In this document: positions 18,772-32,478 of the stretch, in pieces
Numbering within the stretch: the stretch's first letter is position 1
How the letters are laid out: the number at the start of each line of letters is the position of its first letter
Made by a program: the position numbers and the translations under genes
Notes under the pieces: model-generated
Told to the model about the DNA's origin: nothing
The model's database searches: none
What the model saw: only the letters and a program-made list of their open reading frames with translations
From: Helicobacter bilis
Lineage (GTDB): Bacteria > Campylobacterota > Campylobacteria > Campylobacterales > Helicobacteraceae
Direction of reading: 5' to 3'
DNA: 64,000 bases
Assembly (NCBI RefSeq): GCF_001999985.1
Contig: NZ_CP019645.1
Location: forward strand, 2,356,001 to 2,420,000

Positions 18772-19886
18772 TATTTGCCCCCTAATGCTTTGTATTCTTT
18801 TTGTGTGATGAGTTTCATGCCGCTTTCTTTATCATATAACATGTAGGTTACCCCTCTTTGATTGTATTCAAAGGTTTGTCCATTTGCTTCTATGCTTAAG
18901 ACTGCATAGCCAAAATGAAATATCGTAGGATTTTTAATCGTAAGGGTAATAGGTGTTTTCTTTGTGTATTTTTCTCCACGCACTTTTGTGATAGTATCCA
19001 CCCATGCAAACCATACATCTTGCTTCGGTGTGATTGTAAGGGTTATTTCTTTTGTATTTTTGCTCTCTTGTTTTACTTCTTGTTGGGCTATTTTAGAATC
19101 TTCTTTTATGTCTTGTTGTTTAGAATCTTTTCCTTGTGTTTGGTCTATATTTTTTGCTTCATTGTTTTTTGTGGCTATTTGCTCTCTTTTTTCTTCATTA
19201 TCATTTAATGCGTCATAAAGAGAGATTGTAGGATAGGCTTGTTTTATATCTTTTTCAACAATCCTTTTTTGTGTGTTGTTTTGTTCTGCTACATGACTTG
19301 CCTGCGTATTATTAGAACCCACAAAGTAGATTCCAAAAGCCACAAGTAGCACAACGCTAACGCTAGATACTGCAATAATCAGCGTTTTATAGGATACTTG
19401 TTGCTTTGGCATGCTGATTTCTATATTCATGCTGCTTAGTTGCTGCTTATTGTTTGTTGTTTGTTGTTTTGATTTTGGAAGTTTTACTTGCTGTGTGTTT
19501 ATAGGATTCTCTTTATCTGTATTTTCTAGTTTAGAATCTTTATTTCCAAAATCTTGTCTAGAAGAATCTTGTTTGGAAACTTGCGGGCTACTTATTTTTG
19601 TGTTAGTAGAATCTGATTGTAGTTTTTCTGTTTGCATGGTATCAGATTCTAAAACATTAGGATCTTTTTGAGTATTTATTTGCTTATATTCATCATATTC
19701 CTTTACCCATTCGCTTAAGTCAAGTTGCAATTCACGCTCTAGAATCTTTATAAAGCCATGTGCTCTAGTTGGATCAATATTATCAAATTTTTTATCCAAA
19801 ATATCATGTAGTCTTACTAGCGTAATCCTTGTTTTGCGATGAATTTCTTCTGTATCCATTTGTTTTAGTTTGTCAAAATCAGCCAT
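18771..19886 (-). CDS. Membrane-anchored envelope protein with RodZ-like layout
   Basis: 371 residues: a cytoplasmic N-terminal helical domain (about 1-70), a Ser/Gln/Asp-rich linker, one membrane segment (about 169-192), a long Lys/Gln/Glu-rich periplasmic linker, and a C-terminal beta domain (about 280-371; ITLTITPKQDVWFAWVD). This order resembles RodZ-type cell-shape proteins, though I see no confident helix-turn-helix. It is coupled to the downstream exported protein and overlaps the upstream methyltransferase by eight bases. The linker is dense in AGAATCT heptamers. Confidence 0.7.
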   Translation of the reverse strand: MADFDKLKQMDTEEIHRKTRITLVRLHDILDKKFDNIDPTRAHGFIKILERELQLDLSEWVKEYDEYKQINTQKDPNVLESDTMQTEKLQSDSTNTKISSPQVSKQDSSRQDFGNKDSKLENTDKENPINTQQVKLPKSKQQTTNNKQQLSSMNIEISMPKQQVSYKTLIIAVSSVSVVLLVAFGIYFVGSNNTQASHVAEQNNTQKRIVEKDIKQAYPTISLYDALNDNEEKREQIATKNNEAKNIDQTQGKDSKQQDIKEDSKIAQQEVKQESKNTKEITLTITPKQDVWFAWVDTITKVRGEKYTKKTPITLTIKNPTIFHFGYAVLSIEANGQTFEYNQRGVTYMLYDKESGMKLITQKEYKALGGK

Positions 19887-20586
19887 AATATTCCTTTTTT
19901 ATGTGTTGGATTCTATCAATGAGTATTCCTGCTGCAACGCTTGCATTTAGAGAATCAAAGCCATTACACATAGCAATATGCAAGGTGTAATCAAGCTTAT
20001 TAAGTAGCTTTTGTGGCAGCCCTGTATCTTCCCTGCCGATAAAAATAGCCCATTTGTTGGGTGTAGATTCTAAAATATTTTTATTATTTTTACCTGCTCC
20101 AATGAGTGTAAATTGCTTCATTTTTGCTTCATTGGCAACACTAAGGCTTGATTTATGAAAAGAAAAGGGCATATTGAGTAATGCCCCACTGCTTGATCTA
20201 AAAATCCCCTCTAATGCTTGCGTGTTTAAAGTGTCTCTATCGCTGATTACAATCCCGCCAACGCCAAGTGCATAAGCGGTTCTCACAATAGCCCCAATAT
20301 TTCCAATATCACTCATGCCGCATAATACAACTAGGCTTGAGAAATCAAGCAAGGCTTTAAATGGAGTTTGCTCAATGGGCTTGATTTTTGCAAATACACC
20401 TTGATGATTTTTCCCCCGTGCAAGACTTTGTGCTTTTTTATTATCTATCCTAAGGATTGGCACATTTAGCCTTTTTAGTTTAGCAAACAAAGGCTTTTCT
20501 ATGTCTTTTGCTAAATAAATCTCTTGAATATGCGTAGGTGCATGATGTATCACATATTCAAAACATTGCTTCCCAAAAATAATCAT
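19879..20586 (-). CDS. rlmB: TrmH/SpoU-family RNA 2'-O-methyltransferase (RlmB-like)
   Basis: 235 residues with the SPOUT trefoil-knot motifs: DIGNIGAIVRTAYALGV (motif 1), IFIGREDTGLP (motif 2) and DSLNASVAAGILIDRI (motif 3). A short N-terminal substrate-binding domain precedes. RlmB methylates a 23S rRNA guanosine, but family members with other targets look similar, so the exact substrate is inferred. It leads a three-gene operon and overlaps the next gene by eight bases. A terminator for upstream transcription lies just before its start. Confidence 0.85.
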   Translation of the reverse strand: MIIFGKQCFEYVIHHAPTHIQEIYLAKDIEKPLFAKLKRLNVPILRIDNKKAQSLARGKNHQGVFAKIKPIEQTPFKALLDFSSLVVLCGMSDIGNIGAIVRTAYALGVGGIVISDRDTLNTQALEGIFRSSSGALLNMPFSFHKSSLSVANEAKMKQFTLIGAGKNNKNILESTPNKWAIFIGREDTGLPQKLLNKLDYTLHIAMCNGFDSLNASVAAGILIDRIQHIKKEYYG

Positions 20587-20930
20587 TACTAGAATCCACA
20601 GCTACTAATTTTTTCTGTAATGCTACCATAAAAAAGCTAGAGTTTTACTCTAGCTTATCGAAATAAATATTTATAAATAAAGATTTTTGATGATATATGT
20701 TATTAGCCGTTTAGAATCCTTTATTCAATCTTTGACTAGAAGTATTTGTAATGATATAACTTTGTAGAATTGCCCATGTCCATACACCAGAGACAATATA
20801 TCCTAAAAATTTGTAAATAAAGAACAAATAGGCATTGTGTGTAAAAAGGCAAACTATACGCAGATTAAATCTTACAATTTACTTCAATAAAAGAGATAAA
20901 AGTTTCATCTAACTCATTGCAAACTAGAGT
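20587..20930. other. Spacer with terminator and possible decayed small gene
   Basis: Contains the terminator at 20634-20656. On the minus strand about 60 codons are open (ending QSYIITNTSSQRLNKGF, stop near 20717) with two hydrophobic stretches but no usable start codon, so it looks like a remnant rather than a gene. Confidence 0.4.
20634..20656 (-). terminator. Intrinsic terminator
   Basis: A perfect 10-bp stem (AAGCTAGAGT with ACTCTAGCTT) and three-base loop are followed, on the minus strand, by a run of T. It would end transcripts from the 81-codon gene upstream. Confidence 0.75.
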
Positions 20931-21176
20931 TTAGATAAAGTCATCTTCATCTATCTCTGTGATACTTACGCCATTATAATAGAATTTTTCACTATTACCG
21001 CAAAGCCATTTTCTATCACTTGGAGTTTCTGCTTTTAGATAGATCACTTGCGATGTAATGCCAGAGTTTCTTACATGTTTCGTGCATTTAATAAGCACAT
21101 CATCACCCCTTTCAGAGCAACATACACCAATCCCACCAACTACTTGAAAATTTTTGTCTAAAATCAGCATAATCAT
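20931..21176 (-). CDS. Small conserved hypothetical protein
   Basis: 81 residues (79 if the second ATG is used), no membrane segment, ending in an acidic tail (EIDEDDFI). It has three Cys residues (GVCCSERG and IKCTK), but no pattern I can assign. An AAGGAAT site precedes the ATG. It is a single gene facing away from bioV. Confidence 0.6.
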   Translation of the reverse strand: MIMLILDKNFQVVGGIGVCCSERGDDVLIKCTKHVRNSGITSQVIYLKAETPSDRKWLCGNSEKFYYNGVSITEIDEDDFI

Positions 21177-21354
21177 TCCTTATTGTTTTAATTTCAACTA
21201 AATGGGCTAAATTATAGCAGATTCTAATAAATTTTTACTCTCAATGTGTCAATATGCTTAAAGTATGAGTTATAACTCATTTTGTATTGTTATAAAGAAC
21301 TTGTCAGAAAATATATACAATTTGGTTTTGATTTTATAAATTTATGAGAATGCT

Positions 21355-22104
21355 ATGCGATATTTTAGTAGTTTTGGTTTGTATGGTGATTATGCTTTAT
21401 TTGAGTCGCTTTTATATGATTTTGGTTATGTGCCAAATCATTATGACATTATAGGTTTTAGCTCTGGGGCATTGTCTGCTTTACAATATGCTATGCAAAG
21501 GATTGTCAATAAACAAAGGGTTGGCAGAGTGATTCTCTTATCACCGCTACTTTATACACATCATATTTCTAGTGATTCTGTGTTAAATATCGCAGGTTTC
21601 GATTCTGATTTGATTACATCTTTTAAACGAAATGTAGAGAATCTAGATTCTAAAAACAACACACAAATCATAACCCATGTAAGCTTTGAATCTTTTGCCA
21701 GAGAATTTTCTCATATCAATATTTACACATTATGGAATCTGTTTAAAAAAGCATGTATTCATTCATATAAAAAGGATAAGCTAAAATATCATACTACGCT
21801 GTATAAACAACTTGGATTTCACATAACAGACGATATAATGAGATTAGATTCTCATAATAACAAGGAATGTAGAGTTTTTACACAATTTGAAAAACTCACA
21901 ACCTTAAGGAATCTATGGGATATTCATGCTATCGATTTAGAGAAAATAGAGAAAAAATCGCAAAAGTTTGTGGTATTTATCGCAGAAAATGATAGAATAA
22001 CAAACTCAAAATTAATAAGCAAATATTTATCGCAGTTTGGAATCTGCTATATATTAAAAGGTCGAAACCATATTTTACAGAGAGTAGCTAACAAAAGGGC
22101 ATAA
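21355..22104 (+). CDS. bioV: Pimeloyl-ACP methyl ester esterase BioV
   Basis: 249 residues. BioV is the Helicobacter-specific alpha/beta hydrolase that removes the methyl ester from pimeloyl-ACP to release the biotin precursor. The N-terminus [17 protein letters not shown] and nucleophile elbow GFSSG (Ser36) fit BioV, and a late Asp (ENDRIT) and His (GRNHIL) can complete the triad. In H. pylori the bioV gene is adjacent to trpS, as here (8-base gap). The encoded biotin supply would feed AccB in this same window. An NVENLDSKN segment resembles part of the dispersed coding repeat. Confidence 0.85.
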   Translation: MRYFSSFGLYGDYALFESLLYDFGYVPNHYDIIGFSSGALSALQYAMQRIVNKQRVGRVILLSPLLYTHHISSDSVLNIAGFDSDLITSFKRNVENLDSKNNTQIITHVSFESFAREFSHINIYTLWNLFKKACIHSYKKDKLKYHTTLYKQLGFHITDDIMRLDSHNNKECRVFTQFEKLTTLRNLWDIHAIDLEKIEKKSQKFVVFIAENDRITNSKLISKYLSQFGICYILKGRNHILQRVANKRA

Positions 22105-22112
22105 TAACGAAT

Positions 22113-23090
22113 ATGAAAAAAAAAGCATTTTCAGGTATCCAGCCAACAGGCAGTCTGCATTTAGGTAACTATCTTGGTGCCATCAAGCAATGGGTAAAAA
22201 ATCAAGCAGAATATGAAAATATCTATTGTGTTGTAAATACTCATGCTATAACGATACACCAAGACCCAAAGGTTTTGCAGCAAAATACTATAGAACTTTT
22301 TGCTATGCTGCTTGCGTGTGGGCTTACAAGCGAGAATACAAAGCTTTTTGTGCAAAGTAGAATTGACTATCATGGTGCGCTTGCGTGGATTCTAGATTGC
22401 AATATCGGTATGGGCGAGATGAGTCGCATGACTCAATTTAAAGATAAATCACAGAAAAATCCGCAAAATATAAATGTCGGACTTTTTAATTATCCAGCGT
22501 TGATGGCGGCTGATATTTTATTGTATCAAAGCGATTTTGTGCCAGTTGGAGAAGACCAAAAGCAGCATTTAGAGCTTACAAGAAATGTTGCCATGAGATT
22601 TAATGAACGCTATGGAGAATGCTTTAAAGTGCCAGAGCCCTTAATCGCAGAGGTTGGTGCTAGAATCATGTCGCTTGATGACCCAAGTGTAAAGATGAGT
22701 AAGTCAAATAAAGGTGAATATAGTGTGATAAATCTGCTTGATTCTAAAGATAGCATTATAAAAAAAGTCAAAAAAGCCACCACAGATAGCTTTAATGAGA
22801 TTGTGTTTGATAAAGAAAGGGCAGGGCTTTATAATCTCTTGTGTATTTATGAATGTATCACAGGTAAAAGTCGCAATGAGATTGAAAATAGTTTTAAGGG
22901 CTATGGCGAGTTTAAGATTGCACTTGCTGAAGCCATTTTTGCAGAATTAGAGCCAATACAGCAAAAATATCATCAATTCATGCAGGAAAAAACTTATATT
23001 AATGATATAATCACGCGTGATGAAACATACATTAGAGACCTAGCCCAAAGCACTTATGATAGGGCAAAGTCTTTAGTGGGTTTAATTTAA
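22113..23090 (+). CDS. trpS: Tryptophanyl-tRNA synthetase
   Basis: 325-residue class I aminoacyl-tRNA synthetase charging tRNA-Trp. The HIGH-type motif is [13 protein letters not shown] near the start and the KMSKS loop is VKMSKSNKG near residue 195. Length is normal. It follows bioV by eight bases and is followed by a 61-codon gene, probably one transcript. Confidence 0.96.
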   Translation: MKKKAFSGIQPTGSLHLGNYLGAIKQWVKNQAEYENIYCVVNTHAITIHQDPKVLQQNTIELFAMLLACGLTSENTKLFVQSRIDYHGALAWILDCNIGMGEMSRMTQFKDKSQKNPQNINVGLFNYPALMAADILLYQSDFVPVGEDQKQHLELTRNVAMRFNERYGECFKVPEPLIAEVGARIMSLDDPSVKMSKSNKGEYSVINLLDSKDSIIKKVKKATTDSFNEIVFDKERAGLYNLLCIYECITGKSRNEIENSFKGYGEFKIALAEAIFAELEPIQQKYHQFMQEKTYINDIITRDETYIRDLAQSTYDRAKSLVGLI

Positions 23091-23111
23091 TTTTATTTTA
23101 AGGAGACAGCG

Positions 23112-23297
23112 ATGGATGACATTGTAAAGGAAGATATTTCTACGATTATAGAGCAGATTCAAGATTCATTAGATGAGCTTGAAAGCCACTTTGAAAAGCT
23201 GGAATCTAAGAGCGCGAAAAACTCAGAAACAATCAACAATATGATTGAAGAGATGCGATTAAATCTTGAAACCTTGCGTGATTTTCAGGATGCTTAA
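23112..23297 (+). CDS. Small acidic coiled-coil protein
   Basis: 61 residues with heptad-like spacing (IIEQIQDSLDELESHFEKLES) and a net negative charge. An AAGGAGA ribosome site lies just before the ATG, which is strong evidence of translation. It is 21 bases after trpS. Small partners of this kind are conserved in Helicobacter but I cannot name a function. Confidence 0.7.
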   Translation: MDDIVKEDISTIIEQIQDSLDELESHFEKLESKSAKNSETINNMIEEMRLNLETLRDFQDA

Positions 23298-23865
23298 TCT
23301 TTAGTTTGTTGTTTCACAAAAGCTTTTATTCGTTTGGAGTGTGGCTAGAAAATAGTTCATACTTTCCATGATCTAATCCACACAATTTCTACACAAGTTT
23401 TTTCAAACTTAGCGATTTCTATGTCTTCATATATAGCATTATGTATAGGTTTCATATTGATTCTTCATTATTTTGTGAGTAGTATTAAATATGAGATTTG
23501 ATTCTATATTTTTCAATCATCGAAAGAAAATCGTGTTGCGAGAAATATTACTCTTAATAAGATAAATTAATAATGAGTGTTTGTTAATTATCTTGAATAT
23601 GCAACTACAAGCGGTATGAATTCAGTATTAATGAAAATTTTATGTAGGCTTGAATAATCTTTCATTTGATTGAGAATGGCAAAAGAGTCTTGTTGCATTT
23701 ATTGTTGGAAATAAGTGTCGTTACTATCACCTAATATCTAATACAATGTAATTTTAATTTACATGATAGTCATTAGAATTGCCTTAAAAAATCCCCCCTA
23801 AAAAACAAACTCAAAAAAAATCAAAAACTTTTTTAAATTTAAGCTTTATTTAAGCTTTATTAGCA

Positions 23866-23871
23866 TATAAT
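23866..23871 (+). promoter_or_regulatory. rRNA operon promoter, -10 TATAAT
   Basis: TATAAT is preceded by phased AT-rich blocks (AAGCTTTATTTAAGCTTTA), the layout of Helicobacter housekeeping promoters, which lack a conserved -35. The surrounding 40 bases closely resemble the sequence around a second TATAAT before the 23S gene. Confidence 0.65.
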
Positions 23872-24513
23872 TCTGTTTCTCAAGTTTGCAGAAAGCAAAT
23901 TAAAGATTTACAAGATGTAAATATACCGAATATTATAGCATTTTTTCATTAAAATCAGTAATATTTTTATCAAACTCTTTTTATCCTTTTAGATTTTAGA
24001 GTTTTTATATTTTGTTTTACTTTTTTGTGTTTTTGTTAATACTTGCGTTATTTGACTTTGGAAATTTTGATATTTTTAAAGCAATGATCTTTGACAACTA
24101 AGCAAGATTTGATTGTGATATTGTAGCTAGATTGTTTAAAGTTAATATCTTAGTTTTGTAAAATTATTATGAAATTTGAATATTGCTTTTTACTATGTTT
24201 TAAATGCTTCAATTTTATTTTAACAACCAAGTCTTTAAATTGTTAATCTATACAACTCGACTATAACTGATTTATTATGTTTTGCTTTAGTCTTTGTAAG
24301 AGAGTAGGGCAGGGCATAGTAAGTTTTAGTCTTTGTGAAACATTTTAGAGATTAGGACAAATTCTTTAAATAATAATCTTTAATGTTATGGCATTTTGTA
24401 TGTAACTTATGTTAAATATGAAATGTTGTTTGATATTGAGATTATTTGTGAAGATTCTAACTGATATATTTTAAGCTATATGTTTATTGTGTATTTTGTT
24501 GGGTTTTCATTAT

Positions 24514-26247
<1,734 letters not shown>

Positions 26248-26490
26248 TAGAGATATGTTAAGATATTTGTTTATCTTAATCATTATGAAGTTGTTTAGAT
26301 ATAGTTGCTATATAGTCTATAAATTATGTCTTTTTATAGTTGTATGCTATGTGGTAGTGATAGTTTGGCTATGATATTGCATCTTGCTTAGTTTTCAGAG
26401 ATTATTTGCGTATTTTATAAATATTAAATATTGAAATCGAATTTATGTCATATTTTGCTATTGCTTTTAACTAGCTTTCTCTTTAGTAAA

Positions 26491-26567
<77 letters not shown>

Positions 26568-26657
26568 TAAATTATTCTTTTTAATGCTTTGTAGAGTGTT
26601 AGAAAATAACTAAAGTTGAATATGGAAACTAGATTCTAGTTTTACTATCATCGTTAG

Positions 26658-26733
26658 GGGGAATTAGCTCAGCTGGGAGAGCGCCTGCTTTGCACGCAGG
26701 AGGTCAGCGGTTCGATCCCGCTATTCTCCACCA
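26658..26733 (+). tRNA. tRNA-Ala (TGC)
   Basis: A 76-base cloverleaf with acceptor GGGGAAT/ATTCTCC, anticodon loop CTTTGCACG and encoded CCA. It follows tRNA-Ile by 90 bases; normally 23S rRNA would come next, but a protein operon intervenes. Confidence 0.97.
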
Positions 26734-26806
26734 TGTGTTTTTAGTATTAAATTTAAAGCACTCTAAAGATAAAATTATTTTTTAGTGAGTGCGTGGAGAC
26801 TTAGTT

Positions 26807-27628
26807 ATGCTTTATTTGCCTTGTCCTATTTCTGTTGTAGATTCTATTGGTATGTGCTTAAATTTAAAGGCTATGCAGAATAAATTCTTAAATTATTATG
26901 CGGAATATCAAGATGATTTGTATTTGTTGCATAGAAATCGAATAGATTATATTAAGCAATTTGTGGAAATACCAAGTGATGATATTTATAATGATATATA
27001 TTTTGATTTTTCTAGTCTTAATTTAGAAAATCATATCCTTACAAATGTTATCAATTTTAAGTCATATAGAAAGCGTTTAATTTCAAAGTATCTTGTAACC
27101 TTAGATAAGAATAGGATTGAAAGGGTTGATTCTGGCGTTTTTGCGCAAAGTTTAGCTCTTGTGGACGATGACTCTTTTGACTATAGAAAAATGGATAGAG
27201 TGTTTAAGGAGTTGCCTGATGCCTTGTTTGATGATGATTTAAGAAAGATTATATTTTTTGTTTTAAATAAAATTAGATCTTTTACTGGTTTTAGTAATTT
27301 TCAGCTCATTGTTCATCATACTTTTATTTTTTGTGAAAATGCTAATATTGCTACTAATTCTCCGGAAGGTGTGCATCAGGATGGCATGGATTTTATAATG
27401 TCTGCTTTTGTTGTGGAGAGAAAGAATGTTAAAGGTGCAAAAAGCATTATATATGGTGGGGATAAGAAAAATAAGCTTTTTGAATGCACATTAAAAGATG
27501 GTCAGGGAATCTTGCAGGCTGATTTAAATACAGATTTATGGCACGAAGTCACAGAAATTTCACAAATTGATTTAAATGAGATGGCTTATCGTTCCAGCAT
27601 AGGTTTTGATGTAAAGGTTCTGCAATGA
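26807..27628 (+). CDS. 2-oxoglutarate/Fe(II) dioxygenase, amino-acid hydroxylase-like (2OG-Fe_Oxy_2 family)
   Basis: 273 residues from the ATG at 26807, chosen because GGAG lies nine bases upstream; an in-frame GTG at 26789 has no such site. The C-terminal half carries GVHQDGMDFIM, giving His190 and Asp192, then His246 in DLWHEV and Arg262 in YRSS: the HxD...H iron triad and the 2-oxoglutarate Arg. This pattern fits the family of L-isoleucine 4-hydroxylase, which hydroxylates free amino acids. The gene is coupled to an ACT-domain gene and a LysE-type exporter. It sits between tRNA-Ala and 23S, so it is probably co-transcribed with rRNA. Substrate is inferred. Confidence 0.8.
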   Translation: MLYLPCPISVVDSIGMCLNLKAMQNKFLNYYAEYQDDLYLLHRNRIDYIKQFVEIPSDDIYNDIYFDFSSLNLENHILTNVINFKSYRKRLISKYLVTLDKNRIERVDSGVFAQSLALVDDDSFDYRKMDRVFKELPDALFDDDLRKIIFFVLNKIRSFTGFSNFQLIVHHTFIFCENANIATNSPEGVHQDGMDFIMSAFVVERKNVKGAKSIIYGGDKKNKLFECTLKDGQGILQADLNTDLWHEVTEISQIDLNEMAYRSSIGFDVKVLQ

Positions 27629-27960
27629 ATTTAAAGCTTTGCAATGAGACTTTTATTATCAAAAGAGTGGATAAGAATCTTAAAATTAATTTGAACAATA
27701 ATATTTTTTGTATCGTTAATGAATTTGATTGTTTAAGTTTAATTGAGTTTGCTTCAGAACATAATACAGATAAATTAAAATTTAGGGCGTTTTATATAGA
27801 TAATATATTTGATTTTTCTCAAAGTGGAGTCTTGTTTGAAGTCTTAAAGCCCTTAAAGGAAAACAATATTAGCGTATTGGTGATATCTGCTTTTAGCAGA
27901 GATTATATTTTTGTTAATGAATTAGACTATGAAAACGCAAAGAATATACTAAAGGTTTAA
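27625..27960 (+). CDS. ACT-domain amino-acid-binding protein
   Basis: 111 residues. The C-terminal part (FRAFYIDNIFDFSQSGVL, then VLKPLKENNISVLVISAFSRDYIFV) is the pattern of stand-alone CASTOR/ACT_7-type domains that bind amino acids. Its ATG overlaps the dioxygenase stop by four bases (ATGA), so the two are translationally coupled. A plausible job is sensing or presenting the amino acid that the enzyme modifies or the exporter removes; this is inference from context. Confidence 0.75.
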   Translation: MNLKLCNETFIIKRVDKNLKINLNNNIFCIVNEFDCLSLIEFASEHNTDKLKFRAFYIDNIFDFSQSGVLFEVLKPLKENNISVLVISAFSRDYIFVNELDYENAKNILKV

Positions 27961-27963
27961 TTT

Positions 27964-28578
27964 ATGGAGATTATTTTTTTTAAAGGTTTTTTGCTATCTC
28001 TTTCTTTGATTGTTGCTATTGGCGCTCAAAATATTTTTATCATAAAGCAGGCTATGCTTAAAAATCATATTTTTGCAGTGTGTTTGACTTGTTTTTTATG
28101 CGATGTGATTTTAATGTTTGTGGGAATCTTTGGAGTGGGAGAATTTTTGGCAAAAAATCGCATTCTAAATTTATGTATTGCGATTTTTGGAAGCATGTTT
28201 GTTTTTTATTATGGAATTGTTGCTTTGAAATCCGCTTTTTCTAAAGAATCTGTTGTTAATTTTTCTCAATCTAATCCTACATCACTTAAAAAAGCTGTTA
28301 TGTTAACCTTGATGGTTACGCTTTTGAATCCCCATGTGTATTTGGATACTGTTTTTGTAGTAGGTGCTTCTGCTTTGATGTTTAATGTTGAAGAAAAGAT
28401 GATTTTTGCGTGTGGGTCGCTTGGCGCATCTTGTTTGTGGTTTTTTTCTTTGGGATATAGTGCTTTAAAATTAAGCTCATTGCTTGTGAAAATGGCTAGA
28501 GTAATTGATGTGTTTGTTGCTTTAATCATGTTTTTTATATTTTTGTCATTAATTTCTTATATTTTAAGCTTATTTTAA
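27964..28578 (+). CDS. LysE/ArgO-family amino-acid exporter
   Basis: 204-residue inner-membrane protein with six hydrophobic segments. The family signature SLSLIVAIGAQNIFIIKQA is near the N-terminus and TLLNPHVYLDT in the middle. LysE/ArgO proteins export lysine, arginine or similar amino acids. It starts three bases after the ACT gene stop and is the third gene of the insert. Base composition is even more AT-rich than neighbouring housekeeping genes. A diverged, broken relative lies just beyond 5S rRNA at 32479. Confidence 0.9.
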   Translation: MEIIFFKGFLLSLSLIVAIGAQNIFIIKQAMLKNHIFAVCLTCFLCDVILMFVGIFGVGEFLAKNRILNLCIAIFGSMFVFYYGIVALKSAFSKESVVNFSQSNPTSLKKAVMLTLMVTLLNPHVYLDTVFVVGASALMFNVEEKMIFACGSLGASCLWFFSLGYSALKLSSLLVKMARVIDVFVALIMFFIFLSLISYILSLF

Positions 28579-28589
28579 GTTTATTATTA

Positions 28590-28595
28590 TATAAT
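28590..28595 (+). promoter_or_regulatory. rRNA-type promoter for 23S-5S, -10 TATAAT
   Basis: TATAAT with upstream TAAGCTTATTTTAAGTTTA lies from the exporter stop onward. Sequence and spacing closely match the promoter at 23866, so the 23S-5S part probably has independent transcription. Confidence 0.6.
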
Positions 28596-28726
28596 TTCGT
28601 CTCCATTCTATTAATTACAAGACAGAATGATGTTTATTTGAAATTTTATTGTTAATAGCCTAAATAGTAATTAACTACAATTACGCGACATACTTGTCTT
28701 ATTGGGGCAGAGTTTGATAAAAAACT

Positions 28727-28752
28727 CTTGCATTCAATAAGGCAGTATCCTT
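28727..28752 (+). other. 23S rRNA processing stem, left arm
   Basis: CTTGCATTCAATAAGGCAG and the bases to 28752 pair with 31642-31668 across the whole 23S gene, with one or two mismatches. Such stems are RNase III substrates. Confidence 0.85.
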
Positions 28753-28756
28753 GGAA

Positions 28757-31638
<2,882 letters not shown>

Positions 31639-32228
31639 TATAAGGATTACTGCCTTATTGAGTGCAAGATTCTAAAAGCTTTTACAGAATCTGCTTTAAT
31701 AAGAGAGAAGTAAGAAGCGTAATTGATATAGTGAGTTACTAAATACAAAAGAATAACATTGAGACTTTATGTATTGAATAGATTCTTAGTGGTTGTGCTA
31801 GCAAAATGTTTTTTTATGCTAATGCAATTATGTTAGAAAATGCGGTAGTGTAAGCAGTGTAAAATCACTTGTGTGGCTATTAACACCATTTACCCTATAA
31901 GGAAAATGGAAATAAGGACAAAAGAAAAGTTTCTTTAAGAGTTTTAAGCTATGTAGAAAATGCTTTTAAATGCTTGGTTGTAGAATCTTAGTCGGTGTGG
32001 GTTGAGATTCTAGCTTGAGAGTTTAGTATTCATCTCTTTTTTGTTTGTTTCTATGAAGTTTGATTGTAATGAGCTTAATTTAAAAAGATAGGTTTAAGAC
32101 AGATTCAAACATAAAAACAAACATGGCATAGAGCTTGGAGCTTGTGTAAGTTTTTAGGGCTATCAAGCTTTACTTTTTTAAATTGTAGAGCTTTAGCTTA
32201 TTAATCAATTTGTCTTTATTTCCCTTTT
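31639..32228 (+). other. 23S-5S spacer
   Basis: 590 bases, unusually long for a 23S-5S gap. It has no gene. It contains two inverted heptamer pairs (31667-31692 and 31981-32012) and AT-rich sequence. Confidence 0.6.
31642..31668 (+). other. 23S rRNA processing stem, right arm
   Basis: AAGGATTACTGCCTTATTG through GTGCAAG is the reverse complement of 28727-28752. An AGATTCT/AGAATCT hairpin (31667-31692) follows immediately. Confidence 0.85.
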
Positions 32229-32345
32229 CCTTGTGTCTATAGAGAGAAGGCAACACCCAGCTCCATTCCGAACCTGGCAGTTAAGCTTCTCTTCGCCGAT
32301 GATACTGCACCTTTCAGGTGTGGGAATGTAGGTCGATGCAGGGAT
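32229..32345 (+). rRNA. rrf: 5S ribosomal RNA
   Basis: About 117 bases from CCTTGTGTCTATAG to GATGCAGGGA, with the loop CATTCCGAACCTGGCAG and GTGGGAATGTAGGTCG. Flanking TTTCCC and GGGAAA extend the closing stem. Exact ends are approximate. Confidence 0.93.
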
Positions 32346-32478
32346 AGGGAAATTTTAAATTCTTCTTATAATTATTTTTTAGCTACTTTTTTATTTTCTT
32401 TCTTTTTGGATTTTTTTGTTGTTGTGTTTGCCTTTCAATGTATTTGTAATAAGATGATAGAATTAATAGGGTAGGTTT

